A stretch of DNA of 64,000 bases from assembly GCF_004944975.1 (NCBI RefSeq), contig NZ_SPQG01000004.1, positions 58,182 through 122,181 on the forward strand, written 5' to 3'. The notes beneath the pieces were generated by a model, which saw nothing but the letters and a program-made list of their open reading frames with translations, was not told the origin of the DNA and did not search any database. Every line of letters starts with the position of its first letter. Position 1 is the first letter of the stretch. This DNA comes from Halorhabdus amylolytica. GTDB lineage: Archaea; Halobacteriota; Halobacteria; Halobacteriales; Haloarculaceae. Of the stretch, positions 8,093-17,848 are shown piece after piece. Made by a program: the position numbers and the translations under genes.

Positions 8093-9136
8093 ATGAGCCT
8101 CTACGCGGTCGAACGAATCGACGACGCCGTGGACATGACACGGTCGTTTCTCACCCCCATCGACGCAGGGCGTTGGGGAAGACTGGCAGTGATCGTCGCG
8201 TTCCTGCTCGGTGGTACGGGCGGTGGGGGTGGAGCCGCATCGAGCGTGACGAACGCTCCCACGACTGCCGGATCGATGCCGGAGAGTGGACTCCCCGAGT
8301 TCTCCGTCGAGTTCCCGGAACTCTCCTCGACGGCGGTCGCGGCAGTCCTCGGCGTGATCGCGTTGCTGATACTGGTCGGGTTGATCGTCGCCGGGATCGG
8401 CGCCGTCATGGAGTTCGTCTTCGTCGAGTCGCTCTCGACGGCCGAGGTCCACGTCCGGCGGTACTTCCGTCGCCACGCCGGGAAGGGACTGCGGCTGTTC
8501 GCCTTCCGGTTCGTTCTCGGACTCGGGACACTGGCCGTCCTTGGTGGAGCCACCCTGTTGCTGTTCGGGGACGTCTTTGCGGGTCTGCTCGCCGGTGACG
8601 TCGTCATGCCGTCGGCGAGTCGCCTCGTCGTCGGCGCACTCGTCCTGGTTCCGCTCGGACTCGTCGTCGGGATCGCCGTGGCGCTGGTCAACGGATTCAC
8701 GACGGAGTTCGTCGTCCCGATCATGCTCCGTGAGGACCGCGGTGTCCTCGCAGGGTGGCAACGCTTCTGGCCGACGTTGGTGGGCCAGTGGAAGCAGTAC
8801 GGGACGTACGTGGTGGTCGCGTTCGGCCTCCACATCGTCACCGAGATCGCCGGGAGCATCGTCCTCGGGATCGCCGCCGTCGCACTGGCGATCCCGTTCC
8901 TGATCGTCGCGGTGCCCGTCGGCTTCGGGATGGTCGGCGGCGGGACGATAACGGCCGGGACGATCGTCCTGCTGGCCACGCTACTGGCGCTGTATCTGCT
9001 CGTTCTGTTCGTGGCGGCGGCCGTGATCTACGTTCCGATCAAGGTCTTTCACCGCCAGTTCGCCCTGCTGGTCCTGGGGGACACCAACGCCGAGTTCGAC
9101 GTGCTTGGCGATCGTCGGTCGTCACTGTCGGCGTGA
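8093..9136 (+). CDS. Multi-pass membrane protein, haloarchaeal DUF7544-like
   Basis: A 347-residue integral membrane protein of unknown function. From ATG 8093 it begins MSLYAVERIDDAVDMTRSFL, an amphipathic N-terminus typical of a haloarchaeal family. At least six hydrophobic segments follow (for example LAVIVAFLLGG, AAVLGVIALLILVGLIVAGI, LVVGALVLVPLGLVVGIAVAL, AVALAIPFLIVAVPVGFGMV and IVLLATLLALYLLVLFVAAA). A glycine-rich loop GGTGGGGGAASS follows the first segment. The short charged C-terminus (HRQFALLVLGD) is cytoplasmic. No catalytic motif is evident. The DUF number is a recollection, not a search result. Confidence 0.65.
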   Translation: MSLYAVERIDDAVDMTRSFLTPIDAGRWGRLAVIVAFLLGGTGGGGGAASSVTNAPTTAGSMPESGLPEFSVEFPELSSTAVAAVLGVIALLILVGLIVAGIGAVMEFVFVESLSTAEVHVRRYFRRHAGKGLRLFAFRFVLGLGTLAVLGGATLLLFGDVFAGLLAGDVVMPSASRLVVGALVLVPLGLVVGIAVALVNGFTTEFVVPIMLREDRGVLAGWQRFWPTLVGQWKQYGTYVVVAFGLHIVTEIAGSIVLGIAAVALAIPFLIVAVPVGFGMVGGGTITAGTIVLLATLLALYLLVLFVAAAVIYVPIKVFHRQFALLVLGDTNAEFDVLGDRRSSLSA

Positions 9137-9239
9137 GGACACCCACCACTCCCGTCGCGTGTCCGAGCGCCGCCGACCGAGCTCGTTTACTTTCAGTTTC
9201 GGGCAACCTTTTAACCCGAGTGCGATTGAATTTCCGCTC

Positions 9240-9653
9240 ATGAGTCAGGCAACACTCGACGACGAGGATCTCTTCGGGGAAGCGGCCAGCGAGATGCGCG
9301 AAGACGTCGAGGAACACCTCGATGCGACCCGAGCGGCACTGCCCGACGTGGACGCCATCTGGGCGGTCGAGGCCGACAACACGCTTGGTGTGCTCAACGC
9401 TCTGCGGTCGGGGCTGGACCCGGATGACGCCGAAGAACACCTCCGGGACGCCAAAAAGTGGTATACGATGGGCGAACGCGCCGACGCCTTCGAGGACGCC
9501 GGGGATCTGGAGAACGAGATCGAGGAACTCGAAGGCATCGTCACGGACCTGACCGAGGCCCGCGAGGAGGTGGGCGAGTTGACGAGTACGATCCCGGAAC
9601 TCAAAAGCGCCCTCGAGTCGGCCGCCGAAGCCAACGACGCGGACGACGAGTAA
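9240..9653 (+). CDS. DUF5790-family haloarchaeal protein
   Basis: A 137-residue, strongly acidic and helical protein. The sequence ADNTLGVLNALRSGLDPDDA..HLRDAKKWYTMGERADAFEDAGDLENEIEELE is the hallmark of a conserved haloarchaeal family of unknown function. The second half (about residues 85-130) looks coiled-coil. The ATG at 9240 directly follows a short AT-richer stretch (ACCTTTTAACCC at about 9206), a plausible promoter element. No enzymatic motif is visible. Confidence 0.8.
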   Translation: MSQATLDDEDLFGEAASEMREDVEEHLDATRAALPDVDAIWAVEADNTLGVLNALRSGLDPDDAEEHLRDAKKWYTMGERADAFEDAGDLENEIEELEGIVTDLTEAREEVGELTSTIPELKSALESAAEANDADDE

Positions 9654-9684
9654 GCTCGCACCCGGCAGGACGGTCCGCTCGTCC

Positions 9685-10413
9685 TCACTCCTCGTGACGA
9701 TCACGTTCGGCGACGCGTTCGAGGAGGGTCGCCAATGCGTCGGCGGCCTCGGCGAGCAACCGCTCGCCCAGTTCCCCGTTGCCATCGGCCGGATCTCCCA
9801 CGACCCCGTTCGGCGCGAACTCGTCGGTGTCGTAGGCGAGATTGACGCTTCCCTCCCACTCGCCCCAGCGGTCGGCGGCCCCCTCGCCACCCCTCTCCTT
9901 GCTATCATTGTCGATCAGTTCCGGAGTGACGTGTTCGAGCAGTGCTGTCTCGACGGGTCCCGCGTGGCCCATCTCGATCCCGTCGGGATCGACGGCCTCG
10001 AACCAGGTGAAGGGGACGACGTAGGCGTCGCCGCCTCTTGAGATGCGGGCGCAGACTTCTCTGAGCGCGGCAGTATTACCGCCGTGACCGTTGACAACCA
10101 CGATCCGGTCGAAGCCGTGGTGGGCCAGCGCCTCGATCGTCTCGCGGACGTACGCCCGGAAGGTGTCCTCGCTGACCCACAGTGAACCCGGGAACGCGCG
10201 ATGTTCCGCGGAGACGCCCACGTCGATGGACGGGGCGATGACGACCTCGCGATCGGTGGCGTCGACACCCGCGTGGGCGACTGCCTCCGCGGCGATCGCG
10301 TCGGTACCCAGGGGGGCGTGTGGACCGTGCTGTTCGGTGGATCCGACCGGAAGGAGCGCGAGGGGCGTCTCGAACGCCTCGACATCGGTCCAGGTGGCTT
10401 CGGAGAGCTTCAT
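9685..10413 (-). CDS. Creatininase-family amidohydrolase (ArfB-like)
   Basis: A 242-residue metal-dependent hydrolase of the creatininase family. Metal ligands are visible in LPVGSTEQHGPHAPLGTD (Glu, His, Asp), VVNGHGGNTAALREV (His) and MGHAGPVETALLE (Glu). Archaeal members of this family include ArfB, the formamide hydrolase of F420 and riboflavin synthesis, and other deformylases; which reaction this one carries out cannot be decided from sequence. An insert of about 20 residues (DNDSKERGGEGAADRWGEWE) is charged and probably a surface loop. Confidence 0.8.
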   Translation of the reverse strand: MKLSEATWTDVEAFETPLALLPVGSTEQHGPHAPLGTDAIAAEAVAHAGVDATDREVVIAPSIDVGVSAEHRAFPGSLWVSEDTFRAYVRETIEALAHHGFDRIVVVNGHGGNTAALREVCARISRGGDAYVVPFTWFEAVDPDGIEMGHAGPVETALLEHVTPELIDNDSKERGGEGAADRWGEWEGSVNLAYDTDEFAPNGVVGDPADGNGELGERLLAEAADALATLLERVAERDRHEE

Positions 10414-10472
10414 GTCTCACTCGGGAATCCCCTGGCGCAAAACGTTTCCGCGAACGTCGGCGCCCGATCGCG

Positions 10473-12395
10473 TTAGTCGTCGGCTTCGGTCTCGGTCTGT
10501 GCACGTCGCCGGGCTGCTCGTTCGATGAACTCCTGAGGGAGTTCGTCGATCTCGCCGGCCTGGACCGCCCAGAGTTTGGCGTAGAGACCGTCCTCGGCGA
10601 GCAGATCTGCATGAGTGCCCCACTCGACGATCCGGCCGTCCTCGATGACGACGATCTTCTCGGCGTCCTTGATGGTCGAAAGACGGTGAGCGATCGCGAA
10701 CGTGGTCCGGTCGGCTGTGAGTTCGTTCAGCGAGCGCTGGATCAGCATCTCCGTTTCCGTGTCGACGTCGGAAGTCGCTTCGTCCAGTACGAGGATGTCG
10801 GGATCTTTGAGGATCGCACGGGCCAGAGCGATCCGCTGACGCTGGCCGCCCGAGAGCTTGACTCCGCGTTCGCCGACCTTCGTGTCGTAACCCTCGGGCA
10901 GGTTCTGGATGAACCGGTGGGCTTCAGCCATCTTCGCGGCCTCGACGATCTCCGCCTTCTCGACGTCGAAGGTGCCGTACTCGATGTTCTCCCGGACGGT
11001 CCCGTAGAACAGGAACGTCTCCTGGCTGACGTAGCCCATCGCCTGCCGGAGGCTCGGGATTGTCGCCTCGCGAAGGTCCGTCCCGTCGACCTCGATCGCA
11101 CCGTCGTCGACATCGTACATCCGCAAGAGGAGTTTCATGACCGTCGATTTGCCCGCGCCGGTTGGCCCCACGAGGGCCACGGTGTCGCCGCCTTCCACCT
11201 CGAAAGAGATGTCTTCGACGATAGCTTCTTCGTCATCGTAGCCAAACGTCACGTCGTCGAATTCGACGTGGCCGTCGGTGACTTCCAGCGGTTCGGCGTC
11301 GGGATCCTCGACGATCCGGCTCGGCGTGTCCATCAGCCCGAAGATACGCTCGCTTGAGGCGTAGGCGCGCTGATACATGTTGATTATCTGTCCAAATTGG
11401 GCCATCGGCCAGATGAACCGCTGGGTATAGAGGATAAAGGCGACGAACTGGCCGGCCCGTAGCGACCCCGACAGTGGGCCAAGCGGTTCGCCAAGCACCC
11501 ACAAGCCCCCGACGATGAACGTCAGGACGAACCCGAGCCCGGAGATCAGCCGGAGACCCGGGAAGAACTTGATCCGCGTCCCGATAGCGTCCCAGTTTGC
11601 GTCGAAGTAATCGCTGGAGACGTCATCGACACGGTCGGACTCGAAGCTCTCGGTGTTGGCGGCCTTGATGACCTGGATACCGCCGAGATTGTTCTCAAGA
11701 CGGGAATTGAGTTGCCCTACTGAGGAGCGGACCTCTGCGTACTTGGGCTGGATGATCTCGATGAATTTCTTCGTGAAAAAAGCGATGACTGGGACCGGAA
11801 CCAGGGCGATCAGTGCGAGTTGCCAGTTCATCGAGAAGAGAATGACAGCGATGCCGATCACCATGATGGCGAGTCGGAAGAAGGAGTTCATGCCGTCGTT
11901 GAGAAAGCGTTCGAGGCGGTTGACGTCGTTCGAGAGGATGCTCATGAGTTCGCCGGTCTGCTTGTCGGCGAAAAAGTCCATGTTCAGCCGCTGCATCTTG
12001 TCGTAAGTGTCCGTTCGGACGTTGTGCTGGATGTTCTGAGAGAAGGTGTTCCAGCCCCAGTTGCGCGTCCAGTGGAAGACAGCGCCGATCAGAAAGGCCG
12101 CGGCGATGATACCCACCGTGAGCCACATCTGGGCGACCTGCCCGTCGGGGAGCCAAACATCGGGGACCAGCCAGAGGCTGTAATCTTGCTTGCCGAAGAT
12201 GGCGTCGATGGCGACGGCAAGCAGGAGCGGCGGTAACAGATCGAGAATTCGGGCGACGACGCTACTGACGAACCCGATTGCGAAAGGGAACCGATACTTC
12301 CAGCCGTAGGTCCGAAAGAGCCGGGCCATCGGGCGATCGACGCGCTCGCGGACGTCCTCGAACACGTCGTCGTCCTCAAGATCGGAAACGCCCAT
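10473..12395 (-). CDS. ABC transporter, fused permease-ATPase (exporter type)
   Basis: A 640-residue half-transporter of the MsbA/MDR type that would dimerise in the membrane. About six transmembrane helices occupy residues 35-330 (for example SVVARILDLLPPLLLAVAID and LTVGIIAAAFLIGAVFHW). The nucleotide-binding domain has Walker A GPTGAGKST, a Q loop in MGYVSQETFLFYGTV, signature LSGGQRQRIALARA, Walker B ILVLDEATSDVDTET and the switch His in FAIAHRLSTI. Substrate is not predictable. It stands as a single gene on the minus strand between the creatininase and DUF192 genes. Confidence 0.93.
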   Translation of the reverse strand: MGVSDLEDDDVFEDVRERVDRPMARLFRTYGWKYRFPFAIGFVSSVVARILDLLPPLLLAVAIDAIFGKQDYSLWLVPDVWLPDGQVAQMWLTVGIIAAAFLIGAVFHWTRNWGWNTFSQNIQHNVRTDTYDKMQRLNMDFFADKQTGELMSILSNDVNRLERFLNDGMNSFFRLAIMVIGIAVILFSMNWQLALIALVPVPVIAFFTKKFIEIIQPKYAEVRSSVGQLNSRLENNLGGIQVIKAANTESFESDRVDDVSSDYFDANWDAIGTRIKFFPGLRLISGLGFVLTFIVGGLWVLGEPLGPLSGSLRAGQFVAFILYTQRFIWPMAQFGQIINMYQRAYASSERIFGLMDTPSRIVEDPDAEPLEVTDGHVEFDDVTFGYDDEEAIVEDISFEVEGGDTVALVGPTGAGKSTVMKLLLRMYDVDDGAIEVDGTDLREATIPSLRQAMGYVSQETFLFYGTVRENIEYGTFDVEKAEIVEAAKMAEAHRFIQNLPEGYDTKVGERGVKLSGGQRQRIALARAILKDPDILVLDEATSDVDTETEMLIQRSLNELTADRTTFAIAHRLSTIKDAEKIVVIEDGRIVEWGTHADLLAEDGLYAKLWAVQAGEIDELPQEFIERAARRRAQTETEADD

Positions 12396-12440
12396 CGAAA
12401 CGCACGACGGGCCTGCAGTTGAAAAGGCCGTCGCACCCCC

Positions 12441-12965
12441 TCAATCGTGGACGGACTGGGGAATCGAAACGCGATCGCCGACGCCGATGCCGGTCTCGTT
12501 CGTCCAGCCGTAGGGCACTTCGAGGACGTACCGGCCCTGTCCCCGGTACCCCTGGTTCGGGTTATCGGCATTCTCGGCGAGGGGAGCGTGGTGGACTGTC
12601 GTGATCTGCCCGTCGGCATCGATGAAGATGATGTCGAGCGGGAACGACATGTTGCGGTCGTCATCGTCGGGCATCACGTAGGCGTAAGTCCCCGTATTTT
12701 CGTGGACGAACAGCATCCCTTCGCCATCTTCGAGGGTGTCGGTTTCGCTGAGTCCGACCCAGCGTTCGTGTTCGGTGTCGGCGATCCGGACGTCGACAGT
12801 GGCGAGCGTGGTGTCGTTCTCGTCGTGGATGGTGACGGTGGCTTCGCCGTACTGTAATGGCGAGAACAGTCCGGCGAGTGGCCCGCCCGGACTGGAGAGG
12901 ACGAGAATCGCCGCCAGAATGAGTAGTCCGACGGCGGCGAGGTTGAAGAGGTGACGGGGGGACAC
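12441..12965 (-). CDS. DUF192 membrane-anchored protein
   Basis: From the GTG at 12965 this is a 174-residue protein with one N-terminal hydrophobic helix (LFNLAAVGLLILAAILVLS) and an extracellular DUF192 beta domain. The domain shows DVRIADTEHERWVGLSETDTL, GMLFVHENTG, MSFPLDIIFIDADGQI and RYVLEVPYGWTNETGI, all typical of the family, whose function is unknown. The open frame runs on upstream through the tRNA-Val gene, so the start must be internal; GTG 12977 is an alternative to 12965. Confidence 0.85.
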   Translation of the reverse strand: MSPRHLFNLAAVGLLILAAILVLSSPGGPLAGLFSPLQYGEATVTIHDENDTTLATVDVRIADTEHERWVGLSETDTLEDGEGMLFVHENTGTYAYVMPDDDDRNMSFPLDIIFIDADGQITTVHHAPLAENADNPNQGYRGQGRYVLEVPYGWTNETGIGVGDRVSIPQSVHD

Positions 12966-13049
12966 GTCCGGGTACACGGGTGGCGACGGTGAAAGCGTTC
13001 GGGTGAGAAAGTAAGGGTTATTCCGTCCGGTAGGGAAGGTGGATGTGGC

Positions 13050-13124
13050 GGGTCCGTGGTCTAGGTTGGTTATGACGTGGCCTTTACAAGGCCGAGGTCG
13101 GTGGTTCAAATCCGCCCGGACCCA
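13050..13124 (+). tRNA. tRNA-Val (UAC anticodon)
   Basis: The sequence folds as a cloverleaf. Acceptor arms are GGGTCCG and CGGACCC with discriminator A at 13124. The anticodon stem is TGGCC/GGCCG with loop TTTACAA, giving anticodon UAC, which reads GUA valine codons. The T arm is GGTGG-TTCAAAT-CCGCC. No intron is seen and CCA is not encoded. The 3' 26 bases are repeated at 13233-13258 (see findings), so this tRNA looks like a used integration site. Confidence 0.95.
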
Positions 13125-13146
13125 CTGAGTTTTCGCGGCGCTCACT

Positions 13147-13185
13147 TACGAGCGCCGCGTATGCGAAGCGGCGGGTGGATTTGAA
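13147..13185 (+). repeat. 39-base direct repeat, left copy
   Basis: Identical over 39 bases to 31464-31502. It starts TACGAGCGCCGCGTATGCG and ends GGGTGGATTTGAA. The two copies bracket both CRISPR arrays and all cas genes. Sequences outside the repeat differ, so it marks a boundary rather than a larger duplication. Confidence 0.9.
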
Positions 13186-13232
13186 GCGAGGAGCGAGAGG
13201 TGAGCGAGCGTAGTGATCGAACGGGAGCGACT

Positions 13233-13258
13233 GTGGTTCAAATCCGCCCGGACCCACT
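13233..13258 (+). repeat. Duplicated 3' end of tRNA-Val (possible att site)
   Basis: These 26 bases (GTGGTTCAAATCC followed by GCCCGGACCCACT) repeat 13101-13126, the T loop, 3' acceptor strand and two bases beyond the tRNA-Val gene. Duplicated tRNA 3' ends 107 bases apart are what a small integrative element or att remnant leaves behind. No integrase gene is near. Confidence 0.75.
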
Positions 13259-13484
13259 CACCTTCTGCACGATTCGTAATTACGCCGTTTTCGTGGCGTT
13301 CAATGCTTATTATCGGTGATTGGGTCGTTCCTTCGCCGGTCAAATCGGGGGTCTCGACGGACGAATCCGTTCAGTCCGTGAACGGGTTCGGCTTCCTGAG
13401 GGGGGTTCCAGCCAGATAATGTGGAGAAGTGCTAATCAAAGTATTGGAAAGAACTAGTCAGATCCATACGCCAGATAGCAAGCA

Positions 13485-16400
13485 ACATTAATTCCAGTCT
13501 GGGTTTTCTCCCTGCTCCGACGGTCGTCTACGACAACAGTAGAGGCTCGATCGTCATCGTTTCAATCCCGGTTCGGGTTTTCTGACTCCTGCGACCATCT
13601 GGACCGACCCCGTCCTCGCACTGACCCGCTTGTTTCAATCCCGGTTCGGGTTTTCTGACTCCTGCGACCGGACCAAAACCCTGGTTCAGATGCCGTCACA
13701 GTCTGTTTCAATCCCGGTTCGGGTTTTCTGACTCCTGCGACCCGACTTAGAAGCGGGGACGGGGGTCGTCTTCAAGTTTCAATCCCGGTTCGGGTTTTCT
13801 GACTCCTGCGACGACTGGATTTGGAACGTCAGTCAGCCGTTGCATCGGGTTTCAATCCCGGTTCGGGTTTTCTGACTCCTGCGACGAGAAGAAGGGACTG
13901 AGACTAGAGACATCGAGGACTTGGTTTCAATCCCGGTTCGGGTTTTCTGACTCCTGCGACCCGGTCGCGAGGATCCCGAGGCCGAACAGAGTTAGTTTCA
14001 ATCCCGGTTCGGGTTTTCTGACTCCTGCGACCCTCCAGGTCGAAGTCGTCGGGCCGGATCTCCAGCTGTTTCAATCCCGGTTCGGGTTTTCTGACTCCTG
14101 CGACAGTAGCCGGTTGGCCCGACTTTCGTCAGCTCGCCGAGTTTCAATCCCGGTTCGGGTTTTCTGACTCCTGCGACCCTCGACGCTTTGGGGTGTGGTG
14201 AGCATCACGGCGTTTCAATCCCGGTTCGGGTTTTCTGACTCCTGCGACGATCGAGTACGCGTCGACGACGATCTCGGGCAAGTTTCAATCCCGGTTCGGG
14301 TTTTCTGACTCCTGCGACAGGTGACGATCGGATTTGGCGACGCCGAGGCGATCGAGTTTCAATCCCGGTTCGGGTTTTCTGACTCCTGCGACCGTCGACG
14401 GTCTTGTTCACCAACGGCACGGTCACGTGTTTCAATCCCGGTTCGGGTTTTCTGACTCCTGCGACGACGCTGGTTTTCATGAGGTCCTGCCAGCGGACGT
14501 GTTTCAATCCCGGTTCGGGTTTTCTGACTCCTGCGACTGATTGCCTGCTCTCGCTCGATATCCCGGCACTTCCGTTTCAATCCCGGTTCGGGTTTTCTGA
14601 CTCCTGCGACCGTACCACACCCGTTCACTATCGTCCACGGTCTGCCGTTTCAATCCCGGTTCGGGTTTTCTGACTCCTGCGACGGGGACAAAGCAGCGAC
14701 AGGAACCAAGACGTACCGGTTTCAATCCCGGTTCGGGTTTTCTGACTCCTGCGACCCGCTGACTCACCAGCGACGCGGTGCGCCACTCACCTGTTTCAAT
14801 CCCGGTTCGGGTTTTCTGACTCCTGCGACGACCGCGGGCTGGCCGACAGAACGGACGGCAGCGGGTTTCAATCCCGGTTCGGGTTTTCTGACTCCTGCGA
14901 CCCATGTCTAACTGAATATCCGCTCTAAGAGACTGGTTTCAATCCCGGTTCGGGTTTTCTGACTCCTGCGACAAGACGGCCGACGGCGCTCAGACGCCGT
15001 CGACCAGTTTCAATCCCGGTTCGGGTTTTCTGACTCCTGCGACAGGAGGGATCGGAGAACTCCCACGAATGTCTTCCCGTTTCAATCCCGGTTCGGGTTT
15101 TCTGACTCCTGCGACGGGTAAACGTCGTCGACGGCGAGCTCCTCGGCGGCCTGTTTCAATCCCGGTTCGGGTTTTCTGACTCCTGCGACTCGACATCGCA
15201 GGCTACAGCGACGTCGCGCTCTACAGGTTTCAATCCCGGTTCGGGTTTTCTGACTCCTGCGACGCGTGGATGATACCGGCCAGCAGCAGCAGGTCGACGT
15301 TTCAATCCCGGTTCGGGTTTTCTGACTCCTGCGACGGTGTTTGTGGGTCGGACGATCCGCCCGGGCTTGTTTCAATCCCGGTTCGGGTTTTCTGACTCCT
15401 GCGACAGGACGAGCCACTGTCGCTCGGTCTCGTTGACCGTGTTTCAATCCCGGTTCGGGTTTTCTGACTCCTGCGACCGCCGAGACGCTCTCCCTCCTCG
15501 AGGTCCCCACCCAGTTTCAATCCCGGTTCGGGTTTTCTGACTCCTGCGACGCGAGAACTACGAACGGGGGGCTGACGCCAACGTCGAGTTTCAATCCCGG
15601 TTCGGGTTTTCTGACTCCTGCGACACGAGTCGAAGACGTCCATCGCCAAGCGGCTGACTGTTTCAATCCCGGTTCGGGTTTTCTGACTCCTGCGACAGCG
15701 TGACGTTCGTGTCGACGCGATCAATCGGCGAGTTTCAATCCCGGTTCGGGTTTTCTGACTCCTGCGACCGAGAGATAAAAACCTTGCTGCTTGGATCTGA
15801 CTCGAGTTTCAATCCCGGTTCGGGTTTTCTGACTCCTGCGACCTCGGTGTTGCTCATGTCAAATCACCGCCGTCGATGTTTCAATCCCGGTTCGGGTTTT
15901 CTGACTCCTGCGACTCGTCGACGGCGTGTCCGGGGCGTTGGCATCCCCGCGTTTCAATCCCGGTTCGGGTTTTCTGACTCCTGCGACGGAACTCGTCGTT
16001 TCGGCGTCGGGCGACACGGATGAGTTTCAATCCCGGTTCGGGTTTTCTGACTCCTGCGACATCACCCCGTAGTTGTACCGGACGATATGCACCCACCGTT
16101 TCAATCCCGGTTCGGGTTTTCTGACTCCTGCGACGTCGAATCTTTGACGACCGACTGACTCGTCGTCAGGTTTCAATCCCGGTTCGGGTTTTCTGACTCC
16201 TGCGACCCCGACAGCGTGCCGCCCGAGGATGTGCCGATCTCCGTTTCAATCCCGGTTCGGGTTTTCTGACTCCTGCGACGCGACACTCGACGACTCCGAG
16301 CTCGTCCTTGATGGTTTCAATCCCGGTTCGGGTTTTCTGACTCCTGCGACGAGATCGCCGAACAGTGGGTCGGCCGGGTGCAGGACGTTTCAATCCCGGT

Positions 16401-17738
16401 TCGGGTTTTCTGACTCCTGCGACCGTCGGCCGATCCGACGCGAACCGAACGCATGGGCGTGTTTCAATCCCGGTTCGGGTTTTCTGACTCCTGCGACCTG
16501 ACGGATACCAACTTCCATGACCTCGTGTTGTTTCAATCCCGGTTCGGGTTTTCTGACTCCTGCGACGGCGCAACTGGGTGTGGGAACGGTTCGTCGACGA
16601 CGTGTTTCAATCCCGGTTCGGGTTTTCTGACTCCTGCGACCCCAGAAGTGGGACGCCATGAGGGCCGAGATATGATGTTTCAATCCCGGTTCGGGTTTTC
16701 TGACTCCTGCGACGTGTCGGTCGATGTCTGAGCGCAACGACACCGACAGGTTTCAATCCCGGTTCGGGTTTTCTGACTCCTGCGACCGCGCCGAGCAAGC
16801 CCGTCAGCGTCACCGGCGATGTGTTTCAATCCCGGTTCGGGTTTTCTGACTCCTGCGACTTGTCGAGGACAAGTCGGTACCCCGTCGCTTCCGTGTTTCA
16901 ATCCCGGTTCGGGTTTTCTGACTCCTGCGACCGGTCACAACGTCGTTCGACCGGAGCACGTTATCGTGTTTCAATCCCGGTTCGGGTTTTCTGACTCCTG
17001 CGACGACGCGGTAGCCGTCGCCCTCGCGTTCGTACTCACGGTTTCAATCCCGGTTCGGGTTTTCTGACTCCTGCGACATCCTGTCAGCGGGCGTTGCGTC
17101 GAGTTGGAGGTCTTGTTTCAATCCCGGTTCGGGTTTTCTGACTCCTGCGACAAGGCCAGCGCCCCGCCCGCCCACAGGATGAGGATCGTTTCAATCCCGG
17201 TTCGGGTTTTCTGACTCCTGCGACTCCGAGTCCGTCTCGCGGTCGGTGTCGTCAGGCATCGTTTCAATCCCGGTTCGGGTTTTCTGACTCCTGCGACCGA
17301 GCTCTCCCTTGACGAGATCGTCCGACAGACTGGCGTTTCAATCCCGGTTCGGGTTTTCTGACTCCTGCGACTTGATATAGCCGCGCTTACCCCATTAACA
17401 TCCACCTGTTTCAATCCCGGTTCGGGTTTTCTGACTCCTGCGACCGGAGGATCGGGCGAAAGACCTCCAACTCGACGCAAGTTTCAATCCCGGTTCGGGT
17501 TTTCTGACTCCTGCGACCTCAAGGTGGGCGACTTCTCGATCACTTCTCCGGTCTTGTTTCAATCCCGGTTCGGGTTTTCTGACTCCTGCGACATGCCTGA
17601 CTGCAAGGTGCGCGAACAGACGATCGAAGTTTCAATCCCGGTTCGGGTTTTCTGACTCCTGCGACGGTAACGAGGTTACTCCAATCATACTGGTTGACCT
17701 TGTTTCAATCCCGGTTCGGGTTTTCTGACTCCTGCGAC
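13485..17738 (-). CRISPR. CRISPR array 1 (58 intact repeats, 1 degenerate)
   Basis: 37-base repeats that on the plus strand begin GTTTCAATCCCGGTTCGGG and end GACTCCTGCGAC, separated by spacers of 32-38 bases. Intact repeats run from 13559 to 17738 (58 by my count). The terminal repeat 13485-13521 is degenerate, and its last 23 bases match the array 2 repeat at 22 positions. The conserved ATTGAAAC end, which forms the crRNA 5' handle in related systems, is at the 3' end only when read on the minus strand. Transcription therefore runs leftwards from the leader at 17739-17848 and the newest spacers are at the right end. Spacers are diverse and GC-rich, consistent with haloarchaeal virus or plasmid targets. 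Confidence 0.98.
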
Positions 17739-17848
17739 AGGGGGTGAAAATCCGGCGAGAGGGGCAATAAATCTTCCTCCGGGCGCGAATATCGTCAGTC
17801 AGTTCGTCGATGGGGGCTGTACAGAGAGTTCAAAAAGGTCCACGAAAC
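17739..17848 (-). promoter_or_regulatory. CRISPR array 1 leader
   Basis: The 110 bases between the cas2 stop and the first repeat. Read on the minus strand, it starts GTTTCGTGGACCTTT right after the stop. It ends with a 35-base block (AGATTTATTGCC then CTCTCGCCGGATTTTC and CCCC) that differs at only one internal base from the array 2 leader end. It holds the array promoter and the leader-end signal used in spacer integration. Confidence 0.88.

Larger units (their letters stand above)
13125..13484. other. Intergenic: tRNA-linked repeats, then nothing recognisable
   Basis: The first 134 bases hold a 10-bp hairpin (13134-13143 with 13150-13159), the left copy of the 39-base direct repeat, and the tRNA 3' duplication. 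The 14-base arm 13172-13185 pairs with 13237-13250 (one G-U), the same architecture as the repeats at 1-514 and 31494-31573. From 13259 to 13484 I see no gene, RNA or repeat. A small open frame across 13213-13419 reads through the repeats and has no haloarchaeal protein character. Confidence 0.6.

Noticed and set aside
7733-8833. A 366-residue minus-strand open frame
   Set aside because: It lies opposite mptD and the multi-pass membrane protein and has shadow-like low-complexity composition.
13233-13258. A second tRNA gene
   Set aside because: Only the T arm and acceptor 3' strand are present; there is no D arm or anticodon arm.
13213-13419. Small open frame between tRNA-Val and array 1
   Set aside because: It starts within the repeat element, reads the duplicated tRNA end and lacks the acidic character of local proteins.
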